From assembly GCA_003864495.1 (NCBI GenBank), contig ML133433.1, positions 1,375,618 through 1,439,617 on the forward strand: DNA of 64,000 nt. The letters run 5' to 3'. The notes below the pieces were generated by a model, which saw only the letters and a program-made list of their open reading frames with translations, did not search any database and was not told the DNA's origin. Shown piece after piece: positions 32,601 to 43,700 of the stretch (within the stretch, counting starts at the first letter, position 1; each line of letters opens with the position of its first letter). The position numbers and the translations under genes were made by a program. This stretch comes from Nemopilema nomurai (taxonomy: Eukaryota; Cnidaria; Scyphozoa; Rhizostomeae; Rhizostomatidae).

Positions 32601-35600
32601 GTTACTCAATTCATCAACATCACTTTGTATAGGTTTTATCTTTGCTTTTGGCCCCCTAGAGTTCCAAACCAAAAGGGGCCCTTGGGGTCCAATTACTAGA
32701 TGCGTCACTGCCAAAGCAGCAAAATTTCAAGCACGAAATAACTATTTTCCCCACTTCTATTGCTCGACGTCCTGTTTCATGCTCAAAGTTTTTAGGCTCT
32801 GACACCCGGACTAGCATTTGACAGCCCTGGTATAATTAGATAGGAATGTGTGATTTGGATGGTAGCAAGTTCCTAATCAGAGCCTTTACGTACCTTCCCT
32901 GTTTTAAAATACGGGGCTTTATCATTAGCAATATTCAATCAAAGATCAGTTCTCTTCAAAGAACAATTAAAAAGCAGCAAGAAGGCTTTTGGGGTCCTTA
33001 CAGCTTTAGGACTATTAGTTCCCAATAACTTTTTATAACTTCACAACACGCTTTTCAACAAAAGTTGGTTAGATATCTTGGTTTTCAGAGGATTTTGATC
33101 AGTAGCGGGTAGATATGACCACAATTTACAAAATATTGATTCAATATTATAGAGACTAGTTAATAAGGATCCTTTTCAAAAATCGTGGGATAACTGAGCA
33201 CGATAACTTCGAAATATCATTGCAACCTAATTTAAACTTCCTGGTGGAAACGTTACTAAATATGGCAGCAAAGAGCTTTTTCCAGACTGTTTAAAGTATT
33301 CTTTGTTGAATAACTGCCTCATGCTTCGATTGCTGTATCAATATCATGCATTACAAGGAAAGCCTTTTGTTGTAGGAAAATGCATGCTTCGCCAAAGCCA
33401 ATCCTTGTATGAATGGCGGCGTTTGCAGAGAGAGTTGTAATGCCGCGGGATACGAATGCTCGTGTCCAAACGACTACTACGGGGATCATTGTGAAGATGG
33501 TAGGGTCTTTCATTGAATGCCTCTATGCCGATACCGTAAATCCTTGAATTAGCCTCCTAGGGGCTTATTCATTTCCGATATTTTTGGATGGGGGCTTATT
33601 CGAGGGAGGGGGGCTTATAGAAATACCTGAAACATGCCACATGAAAAAATAATTTTTAAATTTCTTTCTTTTCATAATATAAAAAATAATCTAAGTATAA
33701 AATAACATTTGATTAAATCATTAACAAAAATATGAATTGTTGTGGAATCCACTGAAATACCAAAGGCAACCTCAGGAGTCGAAAATCAACAAATTATTCG
33801 AGAGGGGGGGGGCTTATTGAGAATTTGTAGTTCTAGGGTGGGGGCTTATTCGAGAGGGGCTAATTCGAGGATTTACGATAGTACATTTTAAATTTCCACT
33901 TGTTGTCGTATTGTAAAGTAATTAAATGCCTTTAATTGTGAGGCGGAGCGAATTACAAGGCATCAAAATAGAAAGGCATTTTTATGGCACTGTATTTCCC
34001 AAGGGACGTTACAACACAAAATTACATAAAATGATCAGCACAAAAATTTAGACTGGAAATTGGAACTAACATTGGGTGATAAAATGAAGATGATCCTATT
34101 TGCGCAATAAAATATAGTTGTTGAAATTAGTATAAGTTAACCAGCAGTAAATCATGTTTGAAGTTGTTTTAGCGTGTCAAAAAGATTTATCTCGCTTTCT
34201 TTAAAAGACTGTCGAAGCATCCCAAATAAGAGGACGTTTGAGTTGAATGCAAGCACTTTGTTTAAAGCGTTGTTTTGTGTAGAGTAGCTTGCTATGTTAC
34301 GGATAAGTAAATGCGGATAAGTAAATGCGGATAAGTAAATGCGGTCGACTACGTTAATGCCGCTAAAAGTGTCACTTCACCTTCAATGTAATGCGTCTGG
34401 CATAGTCAGTCGAAATATAAACTTCCGTTTGACCTGGTCTTTTTTTAAACCAACCACATTCTTCCCTGTTCACTGTAATAGTTCCGTTGTAGATCCCATG
34501 TCATTGCTATACAAGTCCTGCCAATCATATGTACTCAACACACTTCCACGTTACGATGGCACAGCCGCGAACATAGACGCACACAGCTGGCGTTGTTACG
34601 ATCCCAGCGCTCTTACCGCCGATGGGCTATTATTTTCAGGCTCAGTGCCTAATTATTATTCCGTGCACAGTCGGCTAGCTACTATAATTACGAATCATGT
34701 AAAAGGTAGGTTCTAGGTTAATTTTCAAATTTGTACAAGAAAATTTTTTGAATCAGAATTTCTATGCCAGGAGTAAAGAAAGGGAAAGTTTCACGTAGTT
34801 GAACCATGATTGTATTGGATTATAAAAACACAATTTATGATCTAAATTATGTAACGCCTGGCATTTACTGTGTGTTTTTGTATCATATATTTATGCAACT
34901 ACAGTATTTCTGAGACAGTAGTATTACGATGGCACATTTAGATAATTAGTAAAGAATCTACAATGAGTCTGGTACCCATGGTATAAAGAATCCAGACTCA
35001 CAGTTATCGTCTTGATAAAGAAAGTGTTCTAGCCAAAATTTTTTAACATTTTTTCGTACAATGAAAAGAATTTAGACGAAATAGCGCTATCAGCAATTTG
35101 ATATTTTACTAAAAGACATACTTTTTGGGCCATCAGATCTTTAAAGTTAAACTGATGAGCAATACAGTTGATGATAAATTTTTTAAGAAATTGCTTTCTT
35201 CTGATTAGATGCCACGTCAAATAGATAATGGAATCATAAGCTTCCAATACATAGCAATTTGAAAAAGAAATATGGGTACTTTGTGCTCGTTTTTGTCTTT
35301 ATGCTACAAAGGTTGATAAGTACTTTCTATAATAAACAATGCATGTGATTGTAAAAGAAATATTGCTTGCGCTGGTACGAGAATTGCAGTAGGATAATTT
35401 TACCTGGACTTTGATGGAAAATGATGATAATAATAAATGTCTGATTATGCAGTTGACGAGTTCAAGGTTGGACCGTTGAATAGCTCCTGTGCAGAGGCAT
35501 GCTCGGCCCTTGGAAAGTCATGCAACACCTCACTCATTACACTCGACTCTGTTTACATGTTTAAATTGGCCGGCATTGGCTGCAAACTCCCCAGAACAAC

Positions 35601-35751
35601 TTCAACAACATTGTCTCCGTATTACCATAACAAGGAAGACCCTGTATACTTGCCATCTACTGGCGTTTGCTACGGTTTTGCCAGGGTACCAACGAAGATT
35701 GACTGTACCGCGAGGCACGCTGATGGACAGAGACTGTGTAGATGTACATAA
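29359..35751 (+). CDS. Secreted PAN/apple-EGF protein with Cys-rich C-terminus, four exons (321 aa)
   Basis: Exons 29359-29688, 33376-33499, 34493-34705 and 35453-35751 join in phase (966 nt). The protein has a signal peptide (residues about 1-22). A PAN/apple-like domain follows, with CCLQCLSHAQCKSLNHYN, VCEMFSAG and WTFISTT. An EGF-like domain spans residues about 113-150 (CFAKANPC, NGGVC, YECSCPNDYYGDHC). Then come a region of about 70 residues with two Cys (DPMSLLYKSCQSYVLN, SWRCYDPS) and a C-terminal Cys-rich domain (CAEACSALGKSC, GIGCKLP, GVCYGF, DCTARHADGQRLCRC). PAN and EGF modules bind proteins or carbohydrates outside the cell. Similar combinations are common in cnidarian secreted proteins; the exact function is unknown. 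The C-terminal Cys pattern recalls the one found at the end of MGAT5-type proteins, an uncertain comparison. Confidence 0.8.
30333..30452. repeat. 40-bp direct repeat, three copies
   Basis: The unit begins cagtttgccagtgcgaaact and ends cgtgtccttc. The first two copies are identical and the third differs by one base (cgcgtcc). Confidence 0.95.
31391..31655 (+). pseudogene. Decayed transposon-type coding fragment
   Basis: An acidic segment (IPEELEDEQHDTDEDLDENE) is followed, after a frame change near 31490, by FYDDWHTGKVMWFNF and EFRVLYEDASEDYITSDDI up to a stop. The GKV...V.YEDG-like pattern resembles a Tudor/chromo-like barrel found in proteins of cnidarian transposons. It is an intronic relic; the family is not identified. 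Confidence 0.45.
33376..33499 (+). CDS. PAN/EGF gene exon 2: EGF-like domain
   Basis: Acceptor ccttttgttgtag, donor GATG|GTAGGG; phase 0 in, 1 out. It encodes one six-Cys EGF-like module, ENACFAKANPCMNGGVC to YYGDHCED. Confidence 0.88.
33532..33883. mobile_element. MITE with terminal inverted repeats in PAN/EGF intron 2
   Basis: The left end taCCGTAAATCCTTGAATTAGCC matches the right end in reverse complement (taTCGTAAATCCTCG then AATTAGCC). A TA dinucleotide flanks each end, as expected of a Tc1/mariner-type target. The inside is G-rich, with repeated gggggcttattcgag motifs. It starts about 30 bp downstream of the exon 2 donor. No ORF. Confidence 0.75.
33884..34492 (+). other. Remainder of PAN/EGF intron 2
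   Basis: No exon. A short triplication of gcggataagtaaat lies at about 34298-34343. Confidence 0.7.
34493..34705 (+). CDS. PAN/EGF gene exon 3
   Basis: Acceptor ccgttgtag; phase 1 in, phase 1 out (AAAG|GTAGGT). It encodes DPMSLLYKSCQSYVLN, PRYDGTAANIDAHSWRCYDP and VPNYYSVHSRLATIITNHVK. No named domain is recognised. An earlier AG (taatag) would put a stop in frame and is excluded. Confidence 0.72.
34706..35452 (+). other. PAN/EGF gene intron 3
   Basis: 747 bp of AT-rich intron with no recognisable element. Confidence 0.7.
35453..35751 (+). CDS. PAN/EGF gene exon 4: Cys-rich C-terminus
   Basis: Acceptor gattatgcag; phase 1 in. Encodes VDEFKVGPLNSSCAEACSAL through GVCYGFARVPTKIDCTARHA to RLCRCT and a TAA stop. 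Eight Cys are spaced as in a small disulfide-rich module. Confidence 0.8.
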
Positions 35752-38700
35752 AGGGACACCTTACGGAGTTATCAATTGCCAATGCGAAATAACTTGGAAC
35801 AAAATGCAATTTTAACGATCATTTTTGATATAACCATTGATGCTATAATCAGCATCATTTTTACTCCCTCTTTGCGCTTTACTTTGCATTCTTTAACAGT
35901 ACGTTTTTTATTATTATTGTTGTTGTTGTTGTTGTTGTTGTTGTCACTGCTATTGCGGCTAACTTTGAGTGTCTTTAACCTGACCTTTTTCAGCATGTAT
36001 TGTTGTTAATGATAACATTAGAAAATAGAAATTATTTATCACCGCTCTTTATAAATATCTCCCTACTGCTCACTTTTTGTAATACCCCCTTTTAAAGCAA
36101 AATTTTGAAATAAGAACCCCCTCTCTATTAAGCACCCACTATTTTCATACAAGAAAGGTTACAGAGTAAAGTGCACTGATTTAGTAATAGCTCATGATAT
36201 ATTTCGCCGTAATAATAGAAACCACCATAGAATAAGAGTTAAAGCCTTGTTGAATTCCATGATTTAAAAATTAGATTTCGGCCACTGTATTGGTATACAT
36301 TTTGGTTTTTTGGATAAAATCTAAGAAAGTACAGTAAACATAGGAATCACTTTTGTACCCTTGACCTTGATTTCTGAAATATGCCCCCTCAAATAAACCC
36401 CTCTCTACTGAGTGCCCTCTAGGACTTCAAAACCCCCCGGGGGCTTAATAGAGCTTATATGGTACTTCTTCACAGCTGCACCCTTCTTTGATGTTTTACG
36501 AAGTTACAGCCACATATCCCAATGGAATCGTAATAACAATATTCATGCCCCAAAACGCCGCACCTAGAAAGCACCGTTTGAATTATAGTCAGTCACAAAT
36601 TAAGTAACTAATAACCAAGCTTTGTGCCAAACCGCTCGGCATTATTTAGTTTCGACGGTTTTCCTTGTTCCTGTTTCGTCTCAGTTTTTATCGACATGAA
36701 AAGTTTTTTTTTCAGTAAACAATATGTAAACAATATGGCCAAGTAGTTTTAAAAAATTTCTGTCTAAACTTGTTTGCACGAAACTAGACAAGGAAATAGA
36801 AAATGAAAAGTTTCAGACAAAGGGTATCTCATCATACTCTGCTAGCAATGTGCTAATACAATATTGCTTACTTGGTCAATTGGAAATTTATTTAAAGAGC
36901 GCCACAGATTCTTGCCTTAGTGCTAAGCGAAAGAATCTTCTAATCTATCTCAAATAAATGTAAAATGCTTTCCCATTTCACATTTCGAATAAAATATAAG
37001 TTAATTCACAATGACAATTTACAGAAATATAATTGCGGGCTAGCACACAGCAATAGGAAAACATTTAAGAGTTGAAGCATTTATGAAACGGATGTGGATA
37101 AATAGTTTCATACCGTACTGATGAGATTTGATTAGTTTAGAAAAGTTCACCCAAAGCTGAAGATCTTTTGATGACAGTGCTACGTGAAGAAGATGATGCC
37201 CCTCATTAAAGTATTGTAAAAAAGATAAACGTTGCCAAAACCCACAAAGCTCATCGGTGTTATGACAATAGCCTAGTGTCAAACCAACTTTATGTTTACG
37301 CTCTTCATGGCGGCCAATGTAGGTTTCGCTCGATTCAGGTTGAAGCCAGATGGAATATTTAAGTCTCGATTAGGCCAAAGACGTAAATCTTCAATGATGT
37401 TTAACTTTTGCTTCTTTGTTTATATACTGTTTATGCACTAATTTGATGCTTGCACAATTGGTGTGAAAAGTTGAAAATAAAGGGGAGGAAGGTCAACTGT
37501 TTTCTTCTTCATTCTCTGTTTTAAGTACTCTCCGTTCCTTAATAGTATCCCCCTATCTCCAGAATTTTACAGAAATTACCACCCATTTCCATTTATTAAA
37601 GCCCACCCTAAAAAGAAAAAAATACTTCCCATCCACTCCCATTTATTAGACAACCCCCTGGAGAAAAAGAAAAATAAATAATGTGAAAAAAGTACTGTAT
37701 ATTTGTAAATCACTTTCTGTATGTCGTAAATCACAAAGTACTATATAATTGTAAATTGACAACCCCCTTTATTTAGATAAAATATACCCTTTTCAATTTA
37801 TTAACACCTTCCACATTCATTTCTCCTGAGAAAATTGCCAACCCCGTATTTTTAACAAGCCCCCCTACTATTAGGGGACAGAAAGTATACACCCATATAA
37901 ATAGCATTCCAACGACTAAAAATATTTTGGCCTAAGTTTTGGCTTCTTAATGTAAACAAAATATTAGAATTGAAATTTCGCGTGAATTTAGATGAATGGC
38001 GTCAGCAACTATTTATCAAATAGTAGCTTCGTTTTTTGTCATAAGGCTGGTCAAATTTTGCATAGAAGGGGTAAACCTGAAGTATTATCAGAACAAGATG
38101 AATAGTTGTAAAGGAGGAGGCATTTTCAAAACAAATTTCTTCCTCTGAAGGTAGTTTGCTTGCTGCAAGTCCCGTAACGCAATTCTCGTTGTGTATTCCC
38201 CTTGGTATTTACAAGTTTCGGTCCCCTGGGAGACTTCCCCACTATATCCATTAGTATTTGCTTTCACAGATGAATAACCTCTTCTTTGTCATCTCATTTT
38301 GTTGAAGAATGATGTTCTTTGCCTTGTACAAGATAGCTGATGATTTTGTCCACGGAAGAGGGCTGCTAGACTTTGTTTTGAAAGTCTTCCTGTATGAAGC
38401 TTCTCGCGTCTGCTCCGCCGCATATAGGACACCAAGCATATCAACCAGAAACCCAGGTGAGTCTGGTTTTAATGCCCTTACTGGTCAACGAATAAAAGCA
38501 TACAAGTATATAAGACTTTGCCCGACATTTTCGCCACTGCCCGACTAAAATATTATGTGATCTGTTTTGGGAGAAGCCTTCGCGGTGTTCCTTCCATATT
38601 TTAAAACCGTTGGAACCAATGAAATTTGCTGTAGTTGTATTTTTGTTTCATTTTTCTATTGTCCTTTCAACCATAAGTCAATGCCTTGCTGTTCATATGT

Positions 38701-40561
38701 CAATCAGTGTTTTTTAAAAGATCAATTCACGACTAGACAGGCTGCAGTTCAGTCGTGTTAACTTCCTTTCGTAAAATATTGTAATGGCAACGAGGAAAAG
38801 CGTCTATTAACAGCAGATGATTTTATAAAAGTTCCTACGAAAATAAACTATTGGGTTTCGTCGTCCAGACACTGGTAAAATCGTGGCATCCAGGATGGCT
38901 GATGAATGATGAAAAATGTATTACTGGGTCGCAAAAGGGCTTATTTTGCAGAAAACACTTTAGGGTGGGGGCTTCTTCGAGGGTGGGGGCTTACTCGAGG
39001 GTGGGGATTCATCTGTTGCCAGCAAGTAAAACTACCAGCACTGATGGCTATTGTGCTAAAATGGGCTCAAAACAGGAGAAACGACGGGATATATTTATTT
39101 CAAGGCTCCCAGCCTGAGTATGGTTGAAGAATGGAAGGAAACACTAAGATCTTGGCAAATTGAGCAATGAACCGACTTACAAGGTGGATAAATGATAAAT
39201 ATAGTGATATAAAGATTGCTATCAGGATCGATTGAGCTCCCAAATTTGATACCAGCCTTTGGAAACACCGGTTACTTTTATCTATAAGGGCCACAAAATG
39301 GCCCTCTAGGCAATTTCCCCACCACTCAGTATGTTAAAAAATGCCCTGCTATTAGGAGAATAAATCACCTTTTGTTGGGAAAAGCGATATATTTTGCGAT
39401 TTTGAAAAATATTTTAGAATTTGGAAATTTATTTCGTGATATGAAAATTTTGGATCTTCGAAAAAATAAAGCGCTGTACTATGCGCTTTATTTTTGCGCT
39501 TTATTTATTATTATAAGTGAGTATATTTCAAGGTTTTCACACAAATTCTGTGAAGTTGCAAAATACATCTTGAGATTTGTAAGCATGATTGTAGACTTTG
39601 AGATACTTTCTGCATTTATTAACATTTTCTGCGATTTAAGGACATTTTTTGCGATTTTGGAATAGATTTAAGGTTGACTCTTATAAGCCACCATACAGTG
39701 CAGAAAGAGCCCCGATAAATGACCGGGCTGCAAAGTTTGTGGGTTTATCCAAACCATGCAATACTAGTTTCTGCTAAGATTTATAAGATTTAAAACTGCA
39801 TCAGAATCAGTTTGGCATAAATAAAGACAGTGCTGCTCTTTCAAATGTAAATGAACGAAAAGTATCTAACTAAAAAGTATCCAAAACCTTGGTTATACAA
39901 AAATACATAAGTGGAAATATAAAAAGTGTTCAGAAGTGAAGCTTAACTAAGAGCTTTATACCACGAAGAGACCTGCAATAGAAGAAACAGTGATAATTTT
40001 TCAATCGAAGCTTCTTTACCATGACATTATCCTATTATGTAAAACAATGGAGCTGCTTTATTATGAAGCTTCTAGCGAAAGTTTACTTACCTACTTACGA
40101 TACATACGAAGATTTTTTAAATATTAGCATTTTCTCTGTACAAGGTTATTCAGATTTATGATTTTTGCATTCTTCATTTTCACATACGACAATAACCGAT
40201 TCACTGATTTGAATTTCCAAAAATGGTTAAACTGGTGTTTAAATAATGTTCAACTAATTTGATTGTAGTCTCCTATACGACATGTGAGAATTTTTTTGAA
40301 GATAGACCAATACTGCGTTGCCTTGATTGTAAAGATCCTCACTAAATCTCTTTTTTCAGAAACATAGCCTTCAGCTTTCTTGAAATTGGCCTAATTTATC
40401 TGAGCTTTGTAATCATTATTGATCCTTTCAACTCGACTCATTCCCTTGTGTTATTCAACATTTTGATATTTAACAATGATTATCGTGCATTCATTTTTGT
40501 AAAGCTGGAACTTTTCAAAATCCACTACTAACTCGACTACGGCTTGTTTTATAAAACTGAC
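35752..40561. other. Repeat-rich intergenic interval
   Basis: Between the convergent PAN/EGF and lectin genes. Contains a TTA/TTG microsatellite (35908-35944), C-rich dispersed motifs (cccctctctattaagc near 36112-36140; cccctctctactgag near 36396-36420; CCCCC blocks at 37540-37880) and G-rich gggtgggggctt triplets near 38960-39005. A small protein-like fragment with a frame break lies near 38780-38870 (plus; NEEKRLLTADDFIKVPTKIN). No gene supported. Confidence 0.55.
35908..35944. repeat. TTA/TTG trinucleotide microsatellite
   Basis: Three to four TTA units run into about nine TTG units, just past the PAN/EGF stop codon. It gives poly-Leu or poly-Asn shadow ORFs. Confidence 0.9.
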
Positions 40562-40567
40562 TTTAAT
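40562..40567 (-). promoter_or_regulatory. Possible polyadenylation signal of the lectin gene
   Basis: ATTAAA on the minus strand, about 40 nt downstream of the proposed lectin stop codon. The hexamer variant and spacing are plausible; there is no direct proof of use. Confidence 0.35.
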
Positions 40568-40606
40568 ATGTATCAATCCTGCGTATAGATTTGCCTCACC
40601 TTGGCT

Positions 40607-40770
40607 TTACTTGCCGTAGTATCTACGTCTTGCGTAGGATCTACGCCTTGCGTATGATCTGCGTCGGGCGTAGGATCTGCGTCGGGCGTAGGATCTGCGT
40701 CGGGCGTACGAGTTGCGTGTTGAATGCGTCCTTCCATTCCAAGTGCTGCCGTTGAGGCAAGTACGGTTTA
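40607..40770 (-). CDS. Lectin terminal exon: Arg-rich hexapeptide repeat tail
   Basis: Acceptor tttcaattcacag; phase 1, matching the preceding exon. It encodes VNRTCLNGSTWNGRTHSTRN (two possible N-glycosylation sites), five SYARRR units and YYGK-stop. The repeat units are an 18-bp minisatellite. Phase and acceptor support it as a coding terminal exon; no homologue is recognised. Confidence 0.7.
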
Positions 40771-43700
40771 CTGTGAATTGAAATATATTCGAAAATAAGC
40801 AGACATATTTAGTAACCAATAATGCTAAAAAGGATATGCTACAAAACAAAATTTTAATCTTGACAAGATGCCCAGTTTAGGCCATTCTGTTCTGGTCACG
40901 TGAAGATCGTTCCAGTGCTGTTATCACTGCTCTTAAAAGAATCCTATAGATAGGAAGGTATTAAAGTTTACTTGAAGAAACAAAACGAAAGATTTTGGTT
41001 AAGTGCAGCTTTACAAGCCTTTAGACTGAAACGATACAGAGCAGGGCAGAACAGTTTTATACTCTTCTTAGCTAATCTTGTATTTTTCTATTTAGGGTAA
41101 CAACAAAGGCCATTTGCTGCCATCTGAGTGGAATATATGAAAAACTTAAATGAGAATGGCTCTGCGTCTGAATTTTCACAAAAGGACTAGGATACAAGGT
41201 AAGATCATTTTCACATGCTTTATCTGCTATCAATCTATAGAAAGCGTAGGGCCATTATCATAGCTAATTGCCCGCCGTATGTATTTGAAACTCAATGTGT
41301 TCACCTTATTTCAGTATTTGTAGCTAAAAATTATTGCACCAAACTTAAAAAATGCTAAGCCAAAGTCATGCAATAAGGTTTCAGGTGAGTTTTGGGCAAT
41401 GCGTAGCTTGCAAAATGGCTCCACTGTTCAATGCCATTGGAGCGTTTTTGATGTTAAATTATTTTCAAGTGAAAGCTATGGAGCCTTCTTGAAATTTTAG
41501 GTAATAAATAAAATGTGAAATTTAAAAGTATAACGTTTCTAACAGAAATAGCATTGGTAACGTGAAGATTTATGGTTAGAAAAATTGCTCACCATTCTCT
41601 TCCTGCGAGTAAACTTCCACTTCACAAAATTGCAAGTAGCCTGTTCCTCTCATGGTCACGAAAACATATCTTCCTGTCAATGCTCTCGCACACCTGAACT
41701 CCATTCTCTGCCCATCAGGTGCTGATCCGTGATTGTAGTAGCAACTGAAGCAATATTGAATAAAAAATGTCAAGAGTGATGCAGACCATCAACCTCTTCT
41801 TATAAATTTAATAGAATTTGGAAAGGCTCCTACTTTACAAACGAGAACATCTTACTACTGCTCTTTGCGTATGATACCGCAAAAGTATGACATTTTGGTG
41901 TGTTGCCTCTTATCGGGCGTTCACTAGATTCAGAAGCGTTAGAAGTCATGCGTTTCAAACTCCTCAAGCAAAAGCGTCCGCTCAATTCCCTGCGCAAATA
42001 TTACAAATCTGCGTGTTCATTACGACTTCGCACAAATGACTCGGAGGCTACTCTTAGTAAACCACGGAATGATAGGTAAATCTTTGATTACCGGTATTCA
42101 TGGTAAATACAGACTAAAAACACAATAACACAATCAAACCAGGAACAATCAAAGCACCAAGGTCTTACTGAAAATAGGAAGACATCACTGAGTACACTGA
42201 GCACTGGCTCGATTCTTAGAGAAAATTGTTTTTTATTGACTTATTATTTTTTACTGATTTTTTAATTCCTCAATCCCTGATCCAAACTTGCAATGTCTGC
42301 TAAAATTCCTTTAGAACACCCCAATATTCTCTCCTGCTCATGCTTAACTAGACTCTGGTACAGTTACAGATTCTTCATCTGTTGTTTTCGTCTGTAATTA
42401 CGAGCTAACACTATGTATAGGTAGCACTTGCCTGGCAGCCAGCGCATTATTTCTGGAACTTCCGACCTTGATTCTGAAGTTTTTGAGATAGTGACCATAA
42501 CCGTCTCCACGACTTGTGATTTTTACCACTCTAACAACCTTCGCTGATCCCAGATCGACCATCCACCAAGGATTCGTGCTGTAAGACGTCGATATGCACG
42601 ATCGTTTGACAAAGGCTGGGCTTCTATCGCCATCAACAGCGTGATAGGAATAGCCGTAACTGTAAGTGGATGACTGCCATGTGTTTCGGTTCAATGCCAA
42701 GTTGCCATTGGCTACTACAATAGTCCAAATAATGAATCCACATTACACTCTAAGCTTCTAAGTAGGAAAGATCTTTATAAGCTTTGCTAATCATGTATAC
42801 AATTTTCCAAAGCAAGATGTCACAATATTGGCATGGCTTTTTTGTAGAATTTGAAAGCATTATAGCTCTGTGGCCTCTAGGCCTTGACTTTTTGAAAAGA
42901 TGCATTTCATCCTTATGTTCTTGATGGATAAGAAAAGTGGTTAATAACAGGATTAATATATGATATCGTTTCAATATTTTACCTAGAAGGATGAACGAAC
43001 GACCGAATGATGGAAAGAATGAATGAATGAATAATGGAAGGAATGAATCATGGAAAGAATGGATGAAGGAATGAACGATTGTAATAAATGATGAGAAAAA
43101 TAATTTTCTTAGCACCAAAAGAGTAGTGTTCTTTCAAAGCCCCCTCCTTTTTTATTTTTGAAACCACTTATAGGGTACAGGCTCAGGTAGTAAGCTAATA
43201 TGCAAGCTGATACGAACCCGTTCTTGGTCGCCGTCCGAACACTTCCACTTCACACAGCTGGAGATAGTTCGTCTGTCTCAGCATAACAAAGACGAATCTG
43301 CCCTCCGTGTTTTCCCCGCAGTTAAGCGTGATGACCTCACCATCCCTAGCCACTCTATTGTACGCCGCACAGCTGTAATGACGCAACAGAACGCAAGTTA
43401 GAAATGAGTGCGCATACTTGCCATGTTAATGTAGGGGATGGTATATTAATGATGATGAATCTTACAAAATTCTTTATTGAGAGTCATAGAGAGTGCGGAA
43501 ATATAACCGACCCGAGCGAGTCTTGAACACACGACCCTCGACTTTGTACGCCAAGTGCTCTACCGCGGAGCTATCAGGTCATGCTTTCAAGCCAGGACTC
43601 AAGGCCAAGCCATTAATCCACACCGCCCCTCTCCTTTGCCGAATGCACAAGGGAGCCATCGCAGCTCCATCGCAATGTGCAGAGGACCTGTTGAGTGAGA

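Larger units (their letters stand above)
29689..33375 (+). other. PAN/EGF gene intron 1
   Basis: Contains a triplicated 40-bp repeat (30333-30452), a decayed coding fragment (31391-31655) and otherwise AT-rich DNA. No further exon of the gene was needed to keep the phase. Confidence 0.65.

Noticed and set aside
32478..32802. Plus-strand ORFs of 73 and 102 codons in the PAN/EGF intron
   Set aside because: Possibly a repeat fragment, but no transposon or protein motif could be named.
35772..36009. Plus and minus ORFs with poly-Leu or poly-Asn after the PAN/EGF gene
   Set aside because: Created by the TTA/TTG microsatellite and lacking any domain.
43509..43580. Functional tRNA gene
   Set aside because: The acceptor stem and boxes are present, but the anticodon arm pairs poorly; a SINE head or pseudogene fits better.
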